The position numbers and the translations under genes are program-made. The notes under the pieces are model-generated. The model was not told the origin of the DNA and ran no database searches. It saw only the letters and a list, made by a program, of their open reading frames with translations. Source: Sinohyriopsis cumingii (lineage: Eukaryota > Mollusca > Bivalvia > Unionida > Unionidae). Taken from it: DNA of 64,000 nt. This document shows, in pieces, positions 58,385-64,000 of the stretch (positions within the stretch are counted from its first letter, which is position 1; each line of letters starts with the position of its first letter). The stretch lies in contig CM068830.1 in assembly GCA_028554795.2 (NCBI GenBank), positions 49,056,227-49,120,226 on the forward strand, in the 5' to 3' direction.

Positions 58385-58736
58385 AGATTTTACAACTCCA
58401 GATGTACCTGGCTAATAGTGACATCTTCCGGGTCTGGCACCACAGACACATCTCCGGCTCCAATCATTATCCCAATTGATTATTATGGTTGGGAGCCTGA
58501 AGGAGGTTGATTGGCTTCACTCTCCCAGTCTTCACTTTGAGGGATAGTGAAGACTTCCCTCTCTCTTCTCATATTCCACACTCTTGGATGTGGAGGCCTC
58601 CTTATATCTTCAGCACGCACCTGTACTGCAACTTGCTCTGGAGCTGGTAGAGGCTGCTGCGTTGGTCGTGACTGTGGTGATTGCCTCTGTGGAGGCGTCC
58701 TCGCCTAAGGCTTGACCTCACACACAGGTGTCATCA

Positions 58737-58904
58737 TTACTTGAGGTAGGATAGTTGTTTTCTTTTCCTCATTTTTCTTTCCTCCTCCTCTTTTTTCACC
58801 CTGTTCTCTTCGGCTACGGCCTCCATAGCCAGTTCATCAAGGAGTCTTCTGGCATGTTCCAGGTTCATCTGGAGTACCAGTAACTTTGCTGTTCTGCTAC
58901 CCAT
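58737..58904 (-). CDS. Cassette gene B, small coiled-coil protein
   Basis: The 55-residue frame begins at the ATG right after the leader (GATTCATCAACTGTAAAGAATGG), 49 nt below the TATA box. It begins MGSRTAKLLVLQMNLEHARR, continues LLDELAMEAVAEENRVKKEE and ends in a Lys/Arg/Glu-rich tail. The aligned copy at 501-626 shares the helix with few changes and no indel, which argues for past selection on the protein. Coding-like similarity (EVKP; a Pro/Gln-rich stretch; EVFTIPQSEDWE) continues to about 58,500, so the ancestral protein was probably longer. Function unknown. Confidence 0.5.
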   Translation of the reverse strand: MGSRTAKLLVLQMNLEHARRLLDELAMEAVAEENRVKKEEEERKMRKRKQLSYLK

Positions 58905-58929
58905 TCTTTACAGTTGATGAATCATCAAT

Positions 58930-58965
58930 GGGTAGCCAGACTGACTAGAGTTCCTTTTATAAATG
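58930..58965 (-). promoter_or_regulatory. TATA box and start region of gene B
   Basis: Minus-strand TTTATAAAAGG (58,963-58,953), then GTCTGGCTAC about 17 bp later, as in the plus-strand copy at 440-475. Confidence 0.6.
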
Positions 58966-59120
58966 TCAAGCATGGACGTGAAGGAAAAGATTCCGTCACC
59001 AAAACGTACATTACCCGTTTCATTACCTCAACAAGCATGGAACGCGCGGACATAATAAAAACACTCACTCACTAGTTACAATCACTAACCCCACCGACTA
59101 TTTTGACAACCTACGGAAAC

Positions 59121-59182
59121 GAAGTGCTTATAGACACGCTTCTAACAAAGATAAAGAAAAGAAGTGCTTATAGGCACACTTC
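59121..59182 (-). promoter_or_regulatory. Two 22-bp palindromic operator-like repeats
   Basis: GAAGTGCTTATAGACACGCT at 59,121 and GAAGTGCTTATAGGCACACT at 59,161, each completed by TC, match the array at 159-272. The 40-bp spacing approximates four helical turns. Confidence 0.5.
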
Positions 59183-59250
59183 TATTTTTTTAAAACTTAC
59201 TAACAAACCATTGGCAATTGAATTAGTATCTATTTTCTAGATTATTGGGT

Positions 59251-59266
59251 AGCCCTGAAAAGGGCT
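59251..59266 (-). terminator. Canonical histone-type stem-loop after gene A
   Basis: Minus-strand AGCCCTTTTCAGGGCT with a perfect 6-bp stem and TTTC loop, 5' AAAAAC and 3' ACCC, then TCTAGAAAATA downstream. Confidence 0.8.
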
Positions 59267-59269
59267 GTT

Positions 59270-59507
59270 TTTGTGGACGAGGAGTGATGGCAATCTTTCA
59301 TTGTCTAAGATTTCGTCGCCGTCTGGCGGCAGGCTTTTCCACAGAATAGGGTCTGTTTCTTCGGAAGGAGAAGGAGAACACTTTGTGTCTACACTGCAGT
59401 CGACAAAACCTCTGTCTCGTTCCTGCTGCTGCTGTTGCTGCTACTGCTGCTCTATCTGCTTCTGAAGTCTGTACGTCTTCGTTCAGCTTCGCTAGTCTTG
59501 AGCACAT
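59270..59507 (-). pseudogene. Cassette gene A
   Basis: The leader CCATTGTTGACTCATCC before the ATG at 59,507 resembles that of gene B. The first residues (MCSRLAKLNEDVQ) also resemble gene B (MGSRTAKLLVLQM), so A and B are probably old paralogues. The middle is a CAG/GCA-rich repeat tract. The end has the Leu-Pro-Pro-Asp-Gly-Asp-Glu block shared with the window start. R1 sequence lies upstream (59,590-59,693). No known family is recognised. This copy does not read as one clean frame and looks decayed. Confidence 0.4.
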
Positions 59508-59584
59508 CTTTATAGAAGGATGAGTCAACAATGGATGGTCAGACTATCGATCTATCTAGTTGAATTATAGAGGTGTGCGCACGT

Positions 59585-59693
59585 ATTTGCTTGTACCCCT
59601 GTTTAATGATCGCCCAGCGACCTGTTAATTGATGATGGGGAAAGGAATTAGAGATTCATTCCTCAGGCATTTATGTGCTCAACTCTGGTTATA
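59585..59693 (-). promoter_or_regulatory. R1 3' end upstream of gene A, cut by LINE B
   Basis: Minus-strand TGAGCACATAAATGCCTGAG, GAATGAATCTCTAATTCCTT, GCGCACACCTCTATAATTCA and ACTAGATAGATCGATAG. The match to other R1 copies stops abruptly at 59,693, where LINE B sequence starts. Confidence 0.6.
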
Positions 59694-60600
59694 ATTTTAC
59701 GACCTGTTAGAAAGTTTGCAATCCAGTTAAACATGCGTCCAGTAATTCCGAGGTTGATGAGTTTCGCAATCACTCCTTTTGTCCAGACTAGGTCAAAAGC
59801 TTTTTCTGGGTCAAGAAAGACCGCTATGAGGTTTCTGTCGGTTTTTCTCATGGAGATAAATGCTAGTTTAATGTCCGTTTCTAACTGGTCAGTGGTGGAA
59901 CGCTTGTTACGAAAGCCACATTGGTTTTCTGATAGCAGATTGTTGCTTTCGAGGTGATGTTTTAATCTGTTTGAGAGTATAGTTTCCATAAGGTTACATA
60001 TACTATTGGTGAGGGAGATGGGTTGATATGATGTTATGTTGTTATGGTCTTTTTCTGGTTTGGGGATGGGAATAATAATGGCCTGTTTCCAGCCATCTGG
60101 TTGTTTTCCATTATTCCATATTTGGTTTAGTAGCTTAATAATGGTTGTTGTTATATTGCTGTGGAGATTTTTTTTTATATATATTATATACCTAATTTGA
60201 TCTTTTCCAGGTGATCTTTCTTTCTTTGAGCCTAACGCTATGTCCCGTTCAGATAAGGTGATTTCACTGTTTAAGTTTGAATATTGGGTTCGTCTGTCTT
60301 GAAAGATGTGTTGAAGGGTGTTTTCTACCGTGATTCTTTGGTCTTGGAAATGTTTTGAATGGTTCTTATCGCTGCTCATGTCGGAAAAGTGACTAGCAGG
60401 CATATCGGCCTTTTCTTGATTGGTGGTAGCACCTATTAGTTTTGGGGTTGAGTAGGTTGATTTCCCTCTAATAGATTTTATTTTATCCCAGACTTGTTTG
60501 GAATTTGATTTTAGATTAAATTTAGAGCAAAAAGGTTTGCCAGGATTTTTCTTAATCTAATTTTATGATGTGTTTTAGATTTTTTCCTTATCTTTGTAGT
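59694..60600 (-). pseudogene. LINE B reverse transcriptase, N-terminal part
   Basis: KKERSPGKDQIRY, KQPDGWKQAIIIPIPKP, SYQPISLTNSICNLMETILS, HLESNNLLSENQCGFRNKRS and IAVFLDPEKAFDLVWTKG (motif A) are standard LINE RT words. The sequence ends before motifs B and C, so it cannot be active. Confidence 0.88.
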
Positions 60601-60749
60601 GGGTGAAGTCTATGGAGTTTTGTTTGTGTTTATATTTATTGAGTGCTCTTTTCTTCCCTTATGTGCTGTGCTGCATAGGTCACTCCACCAGGGTAATGAT
60701 TGTTTAGTTGGGGATCGTACAGTATTTTGTATTATGGATGGATTTAAAT

Positions 60750-61505
60750 ATATTGTCGTGGAAAATGTTTGCATCTGGGTTTTCTAGATCTTTAGTATAT
60801 ATGGTTGACAAGATATTTTTGAATTTATCCCAGTCTGCTTTGTGTAATTTCCATATGGGGGGACTTCAGTGGGGTTATGTTGAGTTGGTCTACACACCAG
60901 TTAGTTATATGTGCAAGTTTAGGAGTGCATATGGTTAGGTAAATGACTGAGAGGGAGCCATCCTCAGCATTTAATCTGGTTTTTGATCCGTCATTGAGGA
61001 TGACTAGATTATATTTTGTTATCCAATTTTCGACCAGCTTTCCTCTTTTGCCATTCCTATTTTCTCCCTATAATTCATTGTGTGCATTGAAGTCACCACA
61101 TATGATTAAGTTTTTTCTTGGGTTTTTGGTGATTTGGTGGAGTTTACTTGTTGGTTATTACCTCCTGGGTCATATATATTTGTAATTTGAATAGTAGTTG
61201 TTCCAGTACTTATTAGGATAGAATGCATTTCAAGGATGTTGTTGGGTTCATTGGCAACTGAATCTGGTAGGGTTTCTGAGTTTGTTAACGTTTCTAGTAA
61301 AATTATTGCCAGGCCTCCTCCCTTTTGTCCGTTATTACGGTGTTTTAATATGCCTGGTGAGTACCCTGGGATCTTAGGTAAACGTTTCAGGTTTTCTGAT
61401 AGGAGTGTTTCTTGGAGGCAAATTATAACCGGTTTGTTGATTGATTTATTAATTTTAACAAGTAGTTATGGGAGGTTTTTAATTAATCCCCTATAGTTCC
61501 ATTGC
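60750..61505 (-). pseudogene. LINE B endonuclease
   Basis: QWNYRGLIKNLP, VIICLQETLLSENLKRLPKI, GGGLAIILLETL and ICGDFNAHNEL (near 61,080) give the APE-type fold. It is paralogous with the LINE A domain. Confidence 0.8.
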
Positions 61506-61830
61506 CAGATTATAAGTTCTTTTTTGTTGTATTTCCATTGTTGGTGTTAGATTTTTCTGTTATATTGGTGGTCATGGGAATAATTGCAAGTGTGGATTTG
61601 AAATGCTTAGGTATTATTGGATTTAGTGTTGTTATTGTGGCTGCTATGTAGATGGGTTGTTGCTAATTCGGATAGTTTCTTTAGTATGTCTAAGAGGATG
61701 GGCCATGTAATGGTTTTACTATTGGGTGGAGGGTTTATGTTTTGGTTATAGCTAGAGTGGCTATGATGCAGATTTGGTTTAGGCTTTTCCTGTGTTCGAT
61801 TTGTTTCTTTGGTTGTTGAATATGGGTTAG

Positions 61831-63778
61831 TTATTTTTTTTGGGGGGGGGAGTGTGTGATTTGGAGATGGGTTTCTATTTGGTATAGTTTGATTTTGGCT
61901 ATTAAGTGTTTCGCTAGCATCAGGATGTTGGGGGGGGGCATTTTTGTTTTGTTTACTATATTTTTGGCTGCAAGGTATGTAAGATGTTTGGTGTTCATAA
62001 GATCAATGATCATCCTGTCTTTAATTGTGTAGGGACTTTCTGCTGCTTTGGGATGGTGAGGGTTCCTGCAGTTAGGGCTTTTTTGGTTATGTGAGTGACA
62101 TGTGCCCTTGTGTTGGCCACCACCGTGTTGATATCTTTGTTTGTATCGACATTTGAGGGCATAGTGTCCCCAATAATGACATGTTGTGCAAAACCTAGGT
62201 TTGTTAATAATGGGTTCGAGTCTCTGTCTCGGTGTGTATGGGCCCTGCTTGACCAGTGGTGTTAGTGGTTCGGTAGATTCTATCACAGCTTTTGAGGTGT
62301 TTTGTCCTTTGTAAATTTTAAGTCGATATATTTTTTGGACTTTAGTACCGTTTTCGTTGAGTTTTTTAAAATAATATTTCATTGTTTAGGTCATTGTTGT
62401 GACTTTGAGTGTTAATACTCCCTTAAAGTTTTTTTGTGAGGGTGGTTGGGTAAGTTTATTACTGGGGTTTGCTTTATTTTTTGGTTTGGGGAGTGTTGAT
62501 TTAGAATATGCAGAGTTGTATGGTCTTTTTTGTTTCTTGTAGTGCCGTTCTATTTTTAGTTTAATGTGCCATATATTTTCAATTTGTAGTAGTTTCTCTA
62601 CTTGACTGTGGGTGCTACAGTGGATAATTAAGTAGTTTGTGTTTGGCCTTAATAATATAAACTGTCCTTGGTGAACTCTTAGTAGGGCTGCCATGATACT
62701 GTTGATACTTAAATTTAACAGTTGGTTGGTCTTGATGCTGATGTAAAGAGTGTGTTCAACTGAGTGGAATTTTGGTTTATTGTCTTGATGGTGCTGTGGG
62801 TGGATTGTCCCTGTATTTGTTGTTCCAGTTTGGTTAGGGTTTGGTTGAGGTTTGGGTTTCATAGGGCCCTTTCCTTTCTCTATGTATTTAACATTTCCGG
62901 TGATGCTCCCCTGAAATTTGTTAGGTGTGCTGGTGTTCTGTTTGGGAGGGTTTTAATCCCAGGGTGGGTCCCTGATGGACCTGGGATTTGGCTGTTGTGT
63001 ATTACTGGTTATTCGAGTTGTTTTTTTTAATTGTGTTTTTTGTGGAGGGGTTTGAAGTTTTTGGTTTCTTGTGGCTGTCCTTAGTGGAGAGGTTGTTTGA
63101 TTTAGTAGTGTTTTTGGTTTGTGTTGGGACTTTTTCCCTTTGTGGCTGTGATTCCTGATGGACCAGGTGTTTGTCTATCATGGATTACTTCCTTTTGAAT
63201 TCTTGGTGTAGATGTTGTGTTTAGAAATTTTGCTTTAGTTGCATTATTTGGATTTTCAGTACTTGGAAATACTTGGTTTTGTTCTAGTTCAAATGTTTTT
63301 TGTAATCGTTGCGGGGTATTTTGGAGTATATGTTTTTTCATAATTATGGGGTGCTTGTGGTAATGGTAAAGTCTCCGTAGATATTTTTCTTTGATGACAT
63401 GGGGATATTGTCTTCTAGTTCTTCATATCTGACCGGTGATAGTATGCATTCTGGGTTTTGTAAGTTTGTGTTACTTGTTTTGGGCTAGTTTGGGTTACTT
63501 GTTTTGGGCTAGTTTGGATTACTTGTTTTGGGCTAGTTTGGGTCCTTATTGTGCATTTTAGTGTTTTTCTACTAATTGCTTGATGGTTGTTGTATTGTTA
63601 AATACTGAATATTGTTATTTGGGGGAGGTACTAGTGGTGCCAACTGAGGTTGAGGCTGTGTGGTACCCTGAGACTGAAGGTTACATTTGGTCAATTGTTT
63701 TGTGATGGTGTTTTGTTTCCTAGTTATATTTTGCCTTTGGTTAAATGCAGCCTTGTTAATTCCAGTTTTTTGAGACAT
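61831..63778 (-). pseudogene. LINE B ORF1 (gag-like) with CCHC knuckle
   Basis: The start MSQKTGINKAAFNQRQ is at 63,778, in a Gln/Asn/Thr-rich N-terminus. A middle domain (KFHSVEHTLYISIKTNQLLN, NYLIIHCSTHSQVEKLLQIE) follows near 62,800-62,550. A zinc-knuckle region lies near 62,200-62,050: CTTCHYWGHYALKC is a perfect CX2CX4HX4C, followed by GGGQHKGTC and CRNPHHPK. It is split into several frames. Three 27-bp direct repeats (GGGCTAGTTTGG...TACTTGTTTT) lie at 63,465-63,545. Confidence 0.8.
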
Positions 63779-64000
63779 TTTGTTGAAGTAGACGAGTTTT
63801 TGTTTGTTAATATTGTAAATTAGGTTTTGGATGAATTAATTTTATTTTTAGTAGATAGTGTGGAGTTGGGTTTTCTAAAAGATAGCGATATCATCTGATG
63901 GCAGAAAATATATGCAGGGTGTGTAAGAGCTAACAGACTTGCTAGGATTCTGCCCAGGTGTTTACTGGTGTGTTTCCTAGTACCTGTTTTCGGAATTTGT

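Larger units (their letters stand above)
59694..64000 (-). mobile_element. I/Nimb-like LINE B, 5' two thirds, 3' end missing
   Basis: The order on the minus strand is a 5' region (63,790-64,000), ORF1 (63,778-61,831), endonuclease (61,503-60,750) and RT (60,600-59,694). It stops inside the RT after NFLTGRKIITRV. The rest of the RT, RNase H and the 3' UTR are absent. LINEs usually lose the 5' end, so the missing 3' half points to a later deletion or recombination with the R1 segment. Frameshifts and stops are common. The 5' end continues to the window edge. Confidence 0.85.

Overview
The window is invertebrate nuclear DNA, most likely from a lophotrochozoan and probably a mollusc. The reasons are its AT-rich, intron-bearing and repeat-dense make-up, tRNA-derived SINEs, I/Nimb-like LINEs with RNase H, a CR1-like LINE, hAT-type MITEs and satellites. 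The organism call is inference; no species marker is present. Only one ordinary host gene is clear: a two-exon core-2-type beta-1,6-N-acetylglucosaminyltransferase (GT14) on the minus strand at 12.1-13.8 kb.

The most unusual content is a family of small, apparently intronless gene units. They share a roughly 0.75 kb upstream segment (called R1 here) and end in histone-type 3' stem-loops: a 6-bp stem with a 4-nt loop, then ACC/ACT and a purine-rich stretch. The encoded proteins are short, highly charged and coiled-coil-like, and they are not histones. Two multigene cassettes with the same order (gene A, stem-loop, palindromic operator-like repeats, gene B, minisatellite, gene E or F, R1, gene D, stem-loop) lie in inverted orientation at the two ends of the window: 1-3,940 on the plus strand and 59,693-55,583 on the minus strand. 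Partial units lie at 20.0-20.3 kb (minus), 28.4-29.9 kb (plus) and 45.5-46.65 kb (plus). I do not recognise the family.

From left to right: 0-4 kb holds the plus-strand cassette with SINE insertions. 6.4-8.9 kb is a decayed CR1-like LINE with a SINE nested inside. 9.5-12 kb has a CAACA-tailed SINE, a repeat ending in a 121-bp palindrome, and a tRNA-like SINE. 12.1-13.8 kb is the glycosyltransferase. 14.9-16.6 kb is a diverged tandem duplication. 16.9-18.9 kb is a LINE fragment split by an 850-bp repeat. 20.6-28.0 kb is a nearly full-length I-like LINE (A). 31.9-33.7 kb is a 33-bp satellite. 36.2-37.3 kb is a duplicated fold-back element. 42.1-45.3 kb is a 45/46-bp satellite with higher-order structure. 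45.5-46.65 kb is a cassette unit preceded by a 55-bp-arm hairpin. 48.4-50 kb holds a second copy of the 850-bp repeat and two hAT MITEs. 52.8-55.4 kb is a set of tandem repeats. 55.6-59.7 kb is the inverted cassette. 59.7-64 kb is a second I-like LINE (B), which has lost its 3' half.

The three I-like LINEs are related to one another, and A and B share a recognisable 5' end. Several insertions are supported by target-site duplications read directly from the sequence, and these order the events in time.
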